Origin: Paucihalobacter ruber
Lineage (GTDB): Bacteria > Bacteroidota > Bacteroidia > Flavobacteriales > Flavobacteriaceae
NCBI RefSeq assembly: GCF_006494535.1
Contig: NZ_VHIQ01000001.1
Span: 1-64,000 of the forward strand
Direction of reading: 5' to 3'
DNA length: 64,000 nt
Of the stretch, positions 35,148 to 45,311 are shown one piece after another. Every line of letters begins with the position of its first letter. Position 1 is the stretch's first letter. The position numbers were made by a program, and so were the translations under genes. The notes below the pieces were generated by a model. It ran no database searches. It was not told where the DNA came from and saw only the letters and a program-made list of their open reading frames with translations.

Positions 35148-35190
35148 TTATGACCAACCAATAATATTCCCGCCTTCGCGGGCAATAAAT
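35148..35190 (+). promoter_or_regulatory. Conserved leader of a DUF6090 gene
   Basis: It reads ACCAACCAATAATATTCCCG, then the hairpin CCCGCCTTCGCGGG, directly before ATG 35,191. It is shared with the leaders at 12,392 and 30,530. Confidence 0.4.
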
Positions 35191-35913
35191 ATGATAAAAT
35201 TCTTTAGAAACATCCGCCAAAAACTGCTCGCTGCAGACAAAACAGCAAACTACTTTAAATACGCCATTGGTGAGGTTGTATTGGTAGTAGTTGGAATTCT
35301 GCTTGCTTTACAGATTAATACTTGGAATGATAACCGTAAGTATGCGAATGATAAAATAGAGTTTTTAAATGGCATTAAAAATGAGCTTAAATTAGATTTA
35401 AAATTTGCAGACAATTTAATAATCAGATATCAAAAACAATTATCCTACTTTAACATGGTAGACACAACCTATCATTTGCACGATTTGGATATTGTTCCCT
35501 TGGCAGATTCCAGTGATGTTTTAGATTATAGAAAACTTATGGAAAAACCATTGTCTTTCAAGGCTTACAATGCCACTTATCAATCTTTTATGGCATATGG
35601 TTCAACAAAAATCATAAGAAATAAAGAGCTTTTAATCAGTTTGCAATCTTACTATACTCGTATTCATGAATTAAATTCAAGTTTATATGGAACTATAGAA
35701 AAAGTGGAATCAGAATTAAATTGGAACAGGGCTTATGAAAAAAAATACAAGCCCTATAAAACCATTAAAGACTTGAATGACAAACAGTTTATTGCCGAAT
35801 TAAATTACTTCTTTGATTCCATTCATAGCTATCTCGCACTATTGTTTTATGTTAAGGACAAATCCAATGAATTGATTGATCAAATAGATAAAGAATTAAA
35901 TAACAAACACTAA
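35191..35913 (+). CDS. DUF6090 family membrane protein
   Basis: 240 residues from ATG 35,191; the longer in-frame start at 35,140 lies in the leader. It opens MIKFFRNIRQKLLAADKTAN, then YFKYAIGEVVLVVVGILLAL into QINTWNDNRK. There is one membrane helix near residues 27-47. The remaining helical region has SYYTRIHELNSSLYGTIEKV and no recognised catalytic motif. The 5-prime end resembles the other copies closely, and the rest differs. Confidence 0.82.
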   Translation: MIKFFRNIRQKLLAADKTANYFKYAIGEVVLVVVGILLALQINTWNDNRKYANDKIEFLNGIKNELKLDLKFADNLIIRYQKQLSYFNMVDTTYHLHDLDIVPLADSSDVLDYRKLMEKPLSFKAYNATYQSFMAYGSTKIIRNKELLISLQSYYTRIHELNSSLYGTIEKVESELNWNRAYEKKYKPYKTIKDLNDKQFIAELNYFFDSIHSYLALLFYVKDKSNELIDQIDKELNNKH

Positions 35914-36334
35914 TCTGTTTTGAAAATTTCTGCTTCATAGACTGCAACACACAACACACAACACACAATCTTCAATTCAACTTTCATCACCTGCAACAGT
36001 TCCCATGCTAGCGGGCAGGGCGAAGGCACCAGTGCCCATCAATATGCTTCTTCCATTTGGGCGGTTATCAGTGAATTGAAAATTTTTTACATTTACTAAA
36101 CAACGTCACGTGCGACAAGGCGAAGGTTCTAAATTGCCCAAACGGAAACAAGCACGGGCGTTATAACAATTACCTTCTCCCGAAAATATAGAAAAAAAAT
36201 CCCACGCTACCGCGCGATTATATCGCGTGGTACTTAATTTTTACCAGATCCAAATAATGCAATCCCTTAAAAAACTACCACCGGTGTTGCGCTATGTTGG
36301 TAGCAACACAAACCTGCCTGCTGTACAAGCTACC
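35914..36334. other. Long intergenic stretch with simple repeats and a GC palindrome
   Basis: There is no ORF with a convincing start. It contains (CACAA)n-type repeats at about 35,944-35,970, an attC-like fragment (AACAACGTCACGTGCGACAAGG to CACGGGCGTTATAACAAT, about 36,100-36,170), and the palindrome CCACGC...CGCGATTATATCGCG at 36,203-36,230, shared with about 21,606. Confidence 0.45.
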
Positions 36335-36437
36335 AAACCATTTAATCTTAAGTTTGTTGAGGGAATTTGTTATATTTGAAAGAACTAACCAAACACATCA
36401 CAAAAAGCGGGATAACCTTATTAAAGGTGATGATAAA
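36335..36437 (+). repeat. Promoter-carrying repeat, copy 10 (partial)
   Basis: The right half only: AATCTTAAGTTTGTTGAGGG, TATATTTG at 36,371-36,378 and the tail GCGGGATAACCTTATTAAAG. It lies upstream of the NTF2-like lipoprotein. Confidence 0.65.
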
Positions 36438-36453
36438 ACGAGTAAACGACAAT

Positions 36454-36939
36454 ATGAATAAAATGAAGATTCTTTTAATTGCTCTTTTATCAGTACTAAT
36501 GGGATGTTCCAAAGTTCATGAGAAAGGGAATAATGAAACACAGAAAAAGGCTGAGATTAGACTTATGGTGTCCAATTACATCAAGACTGCTGAAAACATG
36601 GATTCAAAATCTATGGTTGAATATTTTTATGAATCCGAAGATTTTCATTGCTATGTAGATGGGAAAAGATACAATTATGCTGAGATGAAAAACCTCGTTC
36701 TAAATGATTGGAACGAACTATTTAAATCATTGAAGAAATTAGAGTTCAATTATGATTCAATATATGTCTACATGTATCAGCCGGATCAAGCCATTAGTTT
36801 TTTCCAAGCAGAAGAAATTCTTATTGACACCGCAGGTAATAGATTTTCCATCCAAACAAATGTAACATTTGGCTGTGTATATGATGGGAGCAAATGGAAG
36901 ATTGCATATGAACATGGATCAACAAGTGAACTGGAGTAA
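36454..36939 (+). CDS. NTF2-like (SnoaL/DUF4440-type) lipoprotein
   Basis: 161 residues from ATG 36,454, chosen because the leader KILLIALLSVLMGC ends in a lipobox. The frame is open upstream through the promoter repeat, so longer starts are possible but not needed. The mature part has the NTF2-like pattern: MVSNYIKTAENMDSKSMVEYF, a long helix NLVLNDWNELFKSLKKLEF and a terminal strand YDGSKWKIAYEHG. No function can be assigned. Confidence 0.7.
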   Translation: MNKMKILLIALLSVLMGCSKVHEKGNNETQKKAEIRLMVSNYIKTAENMDSKSMVEYFYESEDFHCYVDGKRYNYAEMKNLVLNDWNELFKSLKKLEFNYDSIYVYMYQPDQAISFFQAEEILIDTAGNRFSIQTNVTFGCVYDGSKWKIAYEHGSTSELE

Positions 36940-36956
36940 GTGAATTAAAGAAATGT

Positions 36957-37015
36957 CGTTAACAACAGCTAAGCCGCATTAAAACGATGGCTTAACAGCA
37001 AAATGTTAGCGGCAA
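36957..37015. repeat. Short attC-like site
   Basis: GTTAACAACAGCTAAGCCGC ... GATGGCTTAACAGC ... ATGTTAGCGGCAAC. Inverted pieces GCTAAGCC/GGCTTA and a GTTAGC terminus are in a much shorter span than the other sites. Confidence 0.45.
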
Positions 37016-37038
37016 CTTGAATAAACCAGATCAACAAA

Positions 37039-38109
37039 ATGAAATTAAGATTGACTAAAATATTGTTGACAATTTCTATCTCGACATTTTTATTTTCCTG
37101 CAATGGACAAGTGAACACCGAAAAAAAATCAACCACAAGCAATGAGCTTTTAATTGAGAAAAATAAACCAGCACTTGACAATAAAATTTGGGTAATCTAT
37201 CAGGATTCAAATGAACAGTATTGGTTTGGAAGTAACGGAAATGGAATTTACCATTTTGACGGTGAAAAAATTAAGCAGTTCACAGAAGAGAATGGTCTGG
37301 TAAGCAATCAAATTAGGGGAATACAAGAAAACAAGGCAGGAAGCATTTTTATCGAAACCCCTGAAGGGATTAGCGTTTTTGATGGCACTTCATTTACCAC
37401 CCTTCAACCAATAATTTCTGAAAATAATGAATGGAAATTAGAACCAAATGATTTGTGGTTCAGCTGTAATGGAAATGCAAATGACGTATTTCGTTTTGAT
37501 GGAAATAATTTGTACCAACTTGAGCTTCCTAGAAAAGATTTAGATAAAAATTTTGGTATTGACACAAGCAAGCTACCTTATAACGCATACTCAATATTTG
37601 GCATAGACCGGGATAAAGATGGAAATATTTGGTTTGGGACTGTATTGGCAGGGGCTTATCGATATGATGGGAAATCATTTTTGTGGGTAAATGAAAAAGA
37701 ATTATCCAGACAAAAAGATGGACGCGAACCAGGAGTACGTTCCATAGTTGAAGATAAGAATGATAATATTTGGATGGGAAATCTTTCTAGCAACTACCGA
37801 ATAAGAAACAATAAATATGTAAAGAAAAGAATAGACGCTTCAATACCATTAAAAAATGGGCAAACACAATTTTTTAATTCAGGTTTATCAGATATGGATG
37901 GGAATTTATGGATGACGACCTACAGTAACGGAGTTTGGAGATATGACGGTAAAGAATTGTCTAGATACATCATTAAAAATAGTTCAGAACAAGTTATGCT
38001 CATTTCCATTTATGAAGACAAAAATGGAACAATTTGGCTTGGGACGGACAATGACGGAGTTTATAGAATGAATGGAGATGAATTTGAAAAATTTGATCCA
38101 AAAACATAA
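37039..38109 (+). CDS. Two-component-regulator propeller-type lipoprotein
   Basis: 356 residues; the leader (TKILLTISISTFLFSC) ends in a lipobox. It contains a series of Reg_prop-type beta-propeller blades, such as NKIWVIYQDSNEQYWFGSNG and DRDKDGNIWFGTV, each ending WFG/WMG/WLG followed by an aromatic-asparagine or Asp-Gly turn. There is no histidine kinase or DNA-binding domain attached, so it is a stand-alone periplasmic propeller, about five to six blades. It may sense or bind a glycan or protein partner. Confidence 0.8.
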   Translation: MKLRLTKILLTISISTFLFSCNGQVNTEKKSTTSNELLIEKNKPALDNKIWVIYQDSNEQYWFGSNGNGIYHFDGEKIKQFTEENGLVSNQIRGIQENKAGSIFIETPEGISVFDGTSFTTLQPIISENNEWKLEPNDLWFSCNGNANDVFRFDGNNLYQLELPRKDLDKNFGIDTSKLPYNAYSIFGIDRDKDGNIWFGTVLAGAYRYDGKSFLWVNEKELSRQKDGREPGVRSIVEDKNDNIWMGNLSSNYRIRNNKYVKKRIDASIPLKNGQTQFFNSGLSDMDGNLWMTTYSNGVWRYDGKELSRYIIKNSSEQVMLISIYEDKNGTIWLGTDNDGVYRMNGDEFEKFDPKT

Positions 38110-38148
38110 AAGCAGCCGCTAACACAAGTTATAATTAAATAAACAATC

Positions 38149-39678
38149 ATGACCAAAACAATAATCTTTCTATTACTCTCCATTTTATCACTTCATTCTT
38201 TTGGACAAAATGAAAAAGATATGTCCTTTAAATTTTCAATTTCGCCTAAAATGCAAGAATCATTTGGAGGAACAGGTAAATTAATGGTTTATATCACATT
38301 AAAAAATAACAGACAACCAATAAGTCTTTCGGCAAATCAAGATAGTACTTGGGTATTTGGAATAAACATTAAGGATTGGAAAAAGGATCAGATATTAGAA
38401 CTGGATGCTGGCTCCAAGTGGACATCTACAGCCAATTGGGAACTAAATAACATTCCTTTTGATAAATATTTCCTCCAAGTGATGTGGGATGAATCTAAAA
38501 TTGAAAATCGCGAGGAACACCCTTATAGGATGTTTACCAAAGTTTTTGAGCGTACAAACGAAAGCTCTCCAACTATTGCCGCTGAATTTTTCGAAGGTAG
38601 AAAAATGTGGATATTGGAAGAGCATGAACTTATACAGAAGTTTTCAATAGAAAGTAAAGTACTTTCTAAATGGTGGAATAAGCCAATCAACATAAACACT
38701 GCTGTACTACTCCCGTCTGGTTATGCCGACAATCCTTCAAAGAAATATCCTGTTTGCTTTAGCATTGGAGGATACGGCAGCAGATATACGCGGGTTAATC
38801 AAATTGTTAGAGATTCAACGTTAAATGAGTGGTGGATATCAAAAGATGCGCCACAAATCATTACCGTGTTTCTTGATGGTTATGGTCAGTTTGGTGATTC
38901 TTACCAAATAAATTCTGAAAACAATGGCCCATATGGTTCAGCTTTGATTGAGGAACTTATTCCTGCAATTGACAAAACATATAGAACCGAAGGGACTTCT
39001 GAAACTCGCTATACAGCCGGTTGTTCAACCGGTGGATGGGTTTCATTGGCGCTACAATTATATTACCCTGATTATTTTGGTGGTTGTTTTTCTTATAGTG
39101 CTGATCCCGTATCATTCTATAAAATGCAACTTATAAATATCTATGAAAATACAAATGCCTTTTACAATAACAATTCTATTGAGCGCCCAAGTAAAAGAAA
39201 TACAATGGGAGAGCCTGAATTTACTATTAAGAAAGAGGTTCAAACTGAAAACGTAGAAGGATATATAGATTCCTATATCACCTCTCGAAATCAATGGGGA
39301 GGCTGGAATGCCGTCTACAGTCCAAAAGACACTAACGGTTTGCCTAAACCCATCTTTGATCCAATTACCGGGGAAATAGACGCCTCGGTTGCAGAATATT
39401 GGAAAAAATATGATTTATTAATGTATACTCAAGAAAATTGGTCTGAATTAGGCCCAAAGATTCAAGGCAAAATTCATATTTGGATGGGTGATATGGATAA
39501 TTTTTATTTAAACAATGCAATGCGTGATTTTAGTGATTATTTACAATCCACCACTAGTCCTAAATCTGATGCCGAAATAATATTCTCTCCAACTTGTGGA
39601 CATTGCGATAACTTTTCTATAAGAACCTATTTAGAGGCAATTCAAAAACAAATGATAACAAAACCCAAACAGTATTAA
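38149..39678 (+). CDS. Exported esterase of the alpha/beta hydrolase superfamily
   Basis: 509 residues with a signal (IIFLLLSILSLHSFGQ). The N-terminal beta domain (about 25-135) precedes an esterase-D/feruloyl-esterase-like domain: FSIGGYGSRYTRV, ITVFLDGYGQFGDSY, nucleophile Ser293 in AGCSTGGWVSL. Asp in WMGDMDNFYLNNA and His in TCGHCDNFS are candidate remaining triad members. It is probably a carbohydrate or small-ester hydrolase. It stands as a single-gene unit after a very short GCCGCTAACACAAG boundary. Confidence 0.8.
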   Translation: MTKTIIFLLLSILSLHSFGQNEKDMSFKFSISPKMQESFGGTGKLMVYITLKNNRQPISLSANQDSTWVFGINIKDWKKDQILELDAGSKWTSTANWELNNIPFDKYFLQVMWDESKIENREEHPYRMFTKVFERTNESSPTIAAEFFEGRKMWILEEHELIQKFSIESKVLSKWWNKPININTAVLLPSGYADNPSKKYPVCFSIGGYGSRYTRVNQIVRDSTLNEWWISKDAPQIITVFLDGYGQFGDSYQINSENNGPYGSALIEELIPAIDKTYRTEGTSETRYTAGCSTGGWVSLALQLYYPDYFGGCFSYSADPVSFYKMQLINIYENTNAFYNNNSIERPSKRNTMGEPEFTIKKEVQTENVEGYIDSYITSRNQWGGWNAVYSPKDTNGLPKPIFDPITGEIDASVAEYWKKYDLLMYTQENWSELGPKIQGKIHIWMGDMDNFYLNNAMRDFSDYLQSTTSPKSDAEIIFSPTCGHCDNFSIRTYLEAIQKQMITKPKQY

Positions 39679-39732
39679 ATGGCATTTTAGCCGAGACGTT
39701 AATGCATTAGAAATAAAAATTAAAAAGAAATT

Positions 39733-40125
39733 ATGAGCTACTATTTTAACAAAGTATTAAAAAGTAAAAGCTTCGATGAAGCAATAGAACAGGTAACGGC
39801 CGAATTGAAAAAAGAAGGATTCGGAGTACTCACTGAAATAGATATAAAAAAGACATTAAAAAATAAAATAGATGTTGATTTTAAAAACTACAAAATTTTA
39901 GGAGCATGCAATCCTCATTTTGCATATAAAGCATTGCAAAGTGAAGATAAAATAGGCGTTTTATTGCCATGTAATGTAATTGTGGAAGAACATGAAAATG
40001 GAGAAATAGAAGTCTCTGCTGTAGATCCAATAGCTTCGATGGGTACAGTTGAAAATGAGAATTTAGGCGATCTTGCATCTGAAGTTCAACAAAAACTTAT
40101 TAATGTAATAAAGAACTTAAATTAA
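39733..40125 (+). CDS. DUF302 domain protein
   Basis: 130 residues, cytoplasmic. It matches the DUF302 pattern: SFDEAIEQVTAELKKEGFGV, LTEIDIKKTLKNK, YKILGACNPHFAYKAL, IGVLLPCNVIVEE and a terminal helix DLASEVQQKLINVI. The family has an unknown role and often accompanies redox or metal-handling genes. It lies 54 bp after the esterase gene. Confidence 0.88.
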   Translation: MSYYFNKVLKSKSFDEAIEQVTAELKKEGFGVLTEIDIKKTLKNKIDVDFKNYKILGACNPHFAYKALQSEDKIGVLLPCNVIVEEHENGEIEVSAVDPIASMGTVENENLGDLASEVQQKLINVIKNLN

Positions 40126-40239
40126 AAAACGCATTACAACACCCATGTATAATTAATTGCTTGCTTATAAATTGCTTACAAATCCCGATAGTCCCGATAG
40201 GCGTCGGGTGGGGCGAGCGTGGGCATAAAAACAAAAATA
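40126..40239. repeat. Partial attC-like left end plus GC-rich repeat
   Basis: TACAACACCCATGTATAATTAATTGCTTGC resembles the left arm of type 3 sites, without a right arm. It is followed by the tandem pieces CCCGATAGTCCCGATAGGCG and TCGGGTGGGGCGAG. Confidence 0.4.
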
Positions 40240-40743
40240 ATGATTAAATTCTTTCGAAAAATCAGACAAAAACTACTCTCTGAAAACAAGTTCAGTAAAT
40301 ATATACTTTACGCCATTGGAGAAATAATTCTTGTAGTGATTGGTATTTTGATTGCGCTTCAGATAAACAATGCAAATAACAACAGGATAGAAAGAGCAAG
40401 GGAAATCAAATACTTAACTAATATTAAAATTGACCTATATAAAGACATAGAAAGTCTTGAGTACAATATTGAATTTAGAGAAAAAAAGTCTATAGGAACC
40501 CAAAAAATCATAGAACAAATCAACGGAATGCCTATTGAAAATCTATCAGAAACGGCTTATAATGTGGTAAATACATTGTATCAGGAAAGGTTTCAACCTA
40601 GCAACATTACCTACAATGATTTGGTAAGTTCAGGAAATATGAATTTGATTTCTAACGATTCTATAAAAATTGATTTGTTTGAGCTGACAAATGGATATCC
40701 TTCCATTTTTGGGGAAGCTACAGTTGGTTATCAGTATAAATAA
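40240..40743 (+). CDS. DUF6090 family protein, C-terminally short
   Basis: 167 residues from ATG 40,240 (MIKFFRKIRQKLLSENKFSK). The membrane helix and QINNANNNR follow as in the family. It ends at DLFELTNGYPSIFGEATVG, about 75-95 residues short of the other copies, and the downstream DNA shows no continuation before a strong hairpin. It is likely a truncated, possibly non-functional copy. It lacks the 21-bp palindromic insert found in the copy at 30,686. Confidence 0.72.
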   Translation: MIKFFRKIRQKLLSENKFSKYILYAIGEIILVVIGILIALQINNANNNRIERAREIKYLTNIKIDLYKDIESLEYNIEFREKKSIGTQKIIEQINGMPIENLSETAYNVVNTLYQERFQPSNITYNDLVSSGNMNLISNDSIKIDLFELTNGYPSIFGEATVGYQYK

Positions 40744-40757
40744 AAGATATAAAAAAT

Positions 40758-40792
40758 AAGGTCTGTAAAACTTCACAAGTTTCACAGACCTT
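40758..40792. terminator. Bidirectional terminator hairpin
   Basis: The stem AAGGTCTGTAAAACTT / AAGTTTCACAGACCTT (16 bp, one mismatch) has a 3-base loop, flanked by A/T runs. It lies between convergent genes ending at 40,743 (+) and 40,826 (-). Confidence 0.8.
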
Positions 40793-40825
40793 AAATAAGT
40801 ACAATTCTTTATAAAATTTAAATTG

Positions 40826-41842
40826 CTAGTTAGGAATATTTGCTTGGCCAGCGCAGGACATTATTGCATCCATTTCTTCCAATGTAATTAACCCTGCATC
40901 AAACCATCCATTAACTACATCAGCAACTGCACTAACAAATTGTCCATGATTTTTGTATGTTCCGGCTTCTAAAACATCGATCACGTCAGACATCATTATG
41001 CCACAAGAACCTGGTGTTACTCTATTAACCACTCCGGAATCGCATCCATCAATAGTTACGGTTGCTTCCATATTAGAGTCAATAATTTCGTCATCTTCAT
41101 CTTCACATCCATCACCATCACTGTCATCGCCGCCACCGGGAGTTGTACTCCCAAAAGTGACATCATCAAATCCGATATTACCTACTGATCCACTGAAGAC
41201 AACTGACTTTGCAGTCCCTTCAAAAGGAACAGCTATTTGGTCCCAATTACAAAAATCTCCAGTTGGGTCACCTGTGCAATTAATGTTCCAGTTGATAGTT
41301 AAATTTGCTGTTCCCAGTAGATTTCCGGTGCCATTAAGTCCATCATAAACTGAAACAGCTCCAGTTTGAAGAGAAGTATAGTAGAAGGAAAAACCTGTTG
41401 TAAAACCAGCCGCAACATTCATAAAAGCCTGATTTGCATCCAACCATGACATAGCGGTTGATGGTGATGGTTCATTTGCAAAGTTTCCGGAACCACCTTC
41501 ATCCGCATCAATACCAGCCACTGCATTTCCAAATTCAACCCCATAGTTTGTGCCGGAAAATCCCTGACTACTGGTTCCGCCATTGTAAAATTCATTGATA
41601 TAGTCCAAGTTTCCTAAGCCTTCAAAATCTAGTACAATAATACCCCCACCCCCGCTCTTAGAGTACACGTATTGTTGCCCTCGAGCTTTAATTTGTTCTG
41701 GAGTAATTGTTGATTTAGCATTCGGATCGAAAATAGTTTGTAACTGTTTGATTGGGTCAACATTAAGGTCTGTTTCCCTTTCGCAACTTGTAATAAATAC
41801 TACTGTCATAAGTAGACAGCAAATAATAATTAAATTTTTCAT
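40826..41842 (-). CDS. Lipoprotein with acidic calcium-type repeat, hypothetical
   Basis: 338 residues on the minus strand; the leader ends in a lipobox (VFITSC). The middle is a jelly-roll-like beta sandwich: GGGGIIVLDFEGLGNLDYI, AAGFTTGFSFYYTSLQTG, VVFSGSVGNIGFDDVTFG, similar to exported beta-sandwich domains of PEP-CTERM-type proteins but without the sorting signal. It is followed by DDSDGDGCEDEDDE, an acidic Asp-rich thrombospondin type 3-like calcium motif, and a Cys-containing C-terminal helical part. No function is recognised. This is the second minus-strand gene in the first 47 kb. Confidence 0.68.
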   Translation of the reverse strand: MKNLIIICCLLMTVVFITSCERETDLNVDPIKQLQTIFDPNAKSTITPEQIKARGQQYVYSKSGGGGIIVLDFEGLGNLDYINEFYNGGTSSQGFSGTNYGVEFGNAVAGIDADEGGSGNFANEPSPSTAMSWLDANQAFMNVAAGFTTGFSFYYTSLQTGAVSVYDGLNGTGNLLGTANLTINWNINCTGDPTGDFCNWDQIAVPFEGTAKSVVFSGSVGNIGFDDVTFGSTTPGGGDDSDGDGCEDEDDEIIDSNMEATVTIDGCDSGVVNRVTPGSCGIMMSDVIDVLEAGTYKNHGQFVSAVADVVNGWFDAGLITLEEMDAIMSCAGQANIPN

Positions 41843-42951
<1,109 letters not shown>

Positions 42952-43137
42952 ATGATGAAACAATTATTATTTGTACTAATTATTATTTCAATAATAGGTT
43001 GCAAAACTAAAAAAAAGAATCCAAAGTTGTTCCAGATGAAATATTACTGGCAACAATGTGTAACCGCATTTGCTTCGCCAGTCGCGTTGCTGGTGTCGGC
43101 GTATTCAACTACGTCAGAATCCACTTGGAATTGCTAA
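42952..43137 (+). pseudogene. Truncated small lipoprotein fused to an attC-like site
   Basis: MMKQLLFVLIIISIIGC is a complete lipoprotein leader with lipobox, followed by KTKKKNPKLF. From about 43,045 the reading frame enters repeat sequence (GGCAACAATGTGTAACCGC), giving an improbable Cys-terminated tail. It looks like the 5-prime remnant of a lipoprotein gene cut off by, or joined to, an attC-like site. Confidence 0.5.
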
Positions 43138-43196
43138 CGTCAGTGACAATCCGAAAATTAACGCATATAAACCCGTAACTGACGGTTATACGAGAC
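43049..43196. repeat. Degenerate attC-like site
   Basis: GGCAACAATGTGTAACCGC on the left and ATTGCTAACGTCAGTG plus CGGTTATACGAGACC on the right, with CTTCGCCAGTCGCGTTGCTGG between. It is an eroded or doubled site directly before promoter repeat copy 11. Confidence 0.45.
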
Positions 43197-43411
43197 CGTT
43201 CCTAAACCCCACCCCATTTTACGGCATCCCGTAAAAAACCTTCACCCCACTGCCCTATTTTTGTAATTACCACAAGCCAAATAACAAATGTTATTTTTAA
43301 GGAATTGATTGTTAGGATTTATGAGAGGATTTGTTATATTTGAAAGAACTAACCCATAACATCAACATAACCCGAATAACGATATCAATGCTGATGATAT
43401 TACAAGTTGGC
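43197..43411 (+). repeat. Promoter-carrying repeat, copy 11
   Basis: A full-length copy with the perfect TTTTACGG-catc-CCGTAAAA hairpin, TATTTTTG then TATATTTG (43,335-43,342), and the tail GATGATATTACAAGTTGGC. It lies upstream of the S15-type peptidase gene. Confidence 0.75.
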
Positions 43412-43442
43412 AACCATTAAAACCGTAATCACAAAAAGCATC

Positions 43443-45287
43443 ATGAAAAATTTAACCAAATTAACATTCTTTTTATTCATACTAATTACTCCCCTAGTAT
43501 CTATAAATGCGCAAAGTACAGAAAAATCCGTTCCGATTTTTGAAAATGGCGAGGCTCAAATTGTCCCTGCATTTGAAGATTCTGAGAAGTGGATTAGACA
43601 TGACCTCTGGGTTGAAACCGAGTTTGATACTGATGGTGATGGGAAATTAGATAGGATGCATGTTTCAGTTACAAGACCTTATCAAACCGATTCAGAAGGA
43701 CTTAAATTGCCAATTGTATATGTATCAAGTCCTTATTTTGCAGGTACTGCACCGTTCGTTGACGGTCTTTTTTGGGATGTGAAGCATGAGCTTGGTCAAG
43801 CTGCAAAAGAGCGTGTACATGTGGAAGTTGTTCGAATTGGTGAAAGACCGATTATTTCAGATTCTCACATTAAAACCTGGGTGCCAAGAGGATATATAGT
43901 GGTCCACTCCTCATCTCCAGGGACTGGACTATCTCAAGGGTCACCGACAGTTGGTGGTGACAACGAATCATTAGCTCCCAAAGCTGTAATTGATTGGCTA
44001 TGTGGTCGTATACCCGGATATTCTTCAATCGATGGCAATGAAAAAGTAGAAGCGTTTTGGTCAACCGGTAAAGTTGGAATGACTGGTACATCTTATAACG
44101 GCACTATTGCTTTGGCCGCTGCAACCACTGGAGTTGATGGACTTGAAGCCATTATACCTATAGCTCCAAATACTTCTTATTATCACTATTATAGATCCAA
44201 TGGACTAGTGAGATCTCCTGGAGGGTATTTGGGAGAGGATATTGACGTACTATACGATTTTATTCATAGTGGTGATGAATCAAAACGCGCTTATAATAAT
44301 GCGAATGTGAGAGACAAGGAAATGAAGAATGGCATGGACAGAATTACAGGCGATTATAATGATTTCTGGGCTGGACGGGATTATATAAATGATATGAAGC
44401 CCATGAAAGCCGCTTTGTTGATGTCACATGGTTTTAACGATTGGAATGTGATGCCAGAACATAGTTATAGAATTTATGAGGCCGCAAAAGCCCAAGGGCT
44501 GGTATGTCAAATTTATTATCATCAAAATGGACATGGTGGTCCTCCGCCCATGAAATTAATGAACAGATGGTTTACGCGTTATTTACATCAAGTAGAAAAT
44601 GGTGTAGAAAATGATGCAAAAGCATGGATTGTGCGTGAAAATGATAAAAGAGAAAATCCTACTGCCTATAAGGAATATCCCAACCCAGCAGCATCTGAGG
44701 TAACACTTTATCTAAACCCAGGTGCACCAGGAAGAGGAAATTTAACTACTAAACCACAAAAAGATCAAGGAACAGAAAAATTGGTTGACAACTATTCTTT
44801 TACTGGTGCATCCTTGGCACAAGCTGAATTTACAAACCATCGATTAATTTATGTAACACCCACATTATTAAAGGATGTTCATATCTCTGGCGTACCAAAA
44901 GTCACAGTTATGTTATCAAGTAGTAAACCCGCTGCAAATCTTTCGGTTTGGTTAGTCTCATTACCATGGACTGAAGGGCAAGAATCCAAAATTACAGATA
45001 ACATCATCACACGCGGTTGGGCAGATCCTCAAAACCACCAATCGATAACCAAAAGTGAACTTTTGGCCCCTGATAAGTTCTATAAAGTATCTTTTAATTT
45101 AATGCCTGACGATCAAGTAATTCTCAAAGGACAACAAATTGGTCTGATGATATTTTCAAGTGATAAAGAATTCACGCTTTGGCCTTCACCTGGAACTGAA
45201 CTAACAATTGATTTAGATGCAACAACAATTAATTTGCCAATTGTGGGAGGCGTTGAAGCGTTTAATAATGCAGTAGAAGAAAACTAA
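43443..45287 (+). CDS. Xaa-Pro dipeptidyl-peptidase/CocE-type hydrolase (S15)
   Basis: 614 residues from ATG 43,443, signal LTFFLFILITPLVSINAQ. It is an alpha/beta hydrolase of the PepX/CocE group: GYIVVHSSSPGTGLSQG, nucleophile Ser217 in MTGTSYNGTIALAA, Asp in HGFNDWNVMPEHS and His in NGHGGPPP complete the triad. The C-terminal galactose-binding-like beta domain (about 440-614; YVTPTLLKDVHISGVPKV) is typical. Expected to release N-terminal Xaa-Pro dipeptides, or to hydrolyse esters, in the periplasm. An in-frame start at 43,407 in the repeat tail is less likely. Confidence 0.9.
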   Translation: MKNLTKLTFFLFILITPLVSINAQSTEKSVPIFENGEAQIVPAFEDSEKWIRHDLWVETEFDTDGDGKLDRMHVSVTRPYQTDSEGLKLPIVYVSSPYFAGTAPFVDGLFWDVKHELGQAAKERVHVEVVRIGERPIISDSHIKTWVPRGYIVVHSSSPGTGLSQGSPTVGGDNESLAPKAVIDWLCGRIPGYSSIDGNEKVEAFWSTGKVGMTGTSYNGTIALAAATTGVDGLEAIIPIAPNTSYYHYYRSNGLVRSPGGYLGEDIDVLYDFIHSGDESKRAYNNANVRDKEMKNGMDRITGDYNDFWAGRDYINDMKPMKAALLMSHGFNDWNVMPEHSYRIYEAAKAQGLVCQIYYHQNGHGGPPPMKLMNRWFTRYLHQVENGVENDAKAWIVRENDKRENPTAYKEYPNPAASEVTLYLNPGAPGRGNLTTKPQKDQGTEKLVDNYSFTGASLAQAEFTNHRLIYVTPTLLKDVHISGVPKVTVMLSSSKPAANLSVWLVSLPWTEGQESKITDNIITRGWADPQNHQSITKSELLAPDKFYKVSFNLMPDDQVILKGQQIGLMIFSSDKEFTLWPSPGTELTIDLDATTINLPIVGGVEAFNNAVEEN

Positions 45288-45311
45288 TCATAATTCACTA
45301 AAGAAACGTTT

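Noticed and set aside
40953..41348. 131-codon + strand ORF
   Set aside because: Antisense to the minus-strand lipoprotein gene. Its Ser/Pro-rich product mirrors the Asp/Gly-rich repeat on the other strand.
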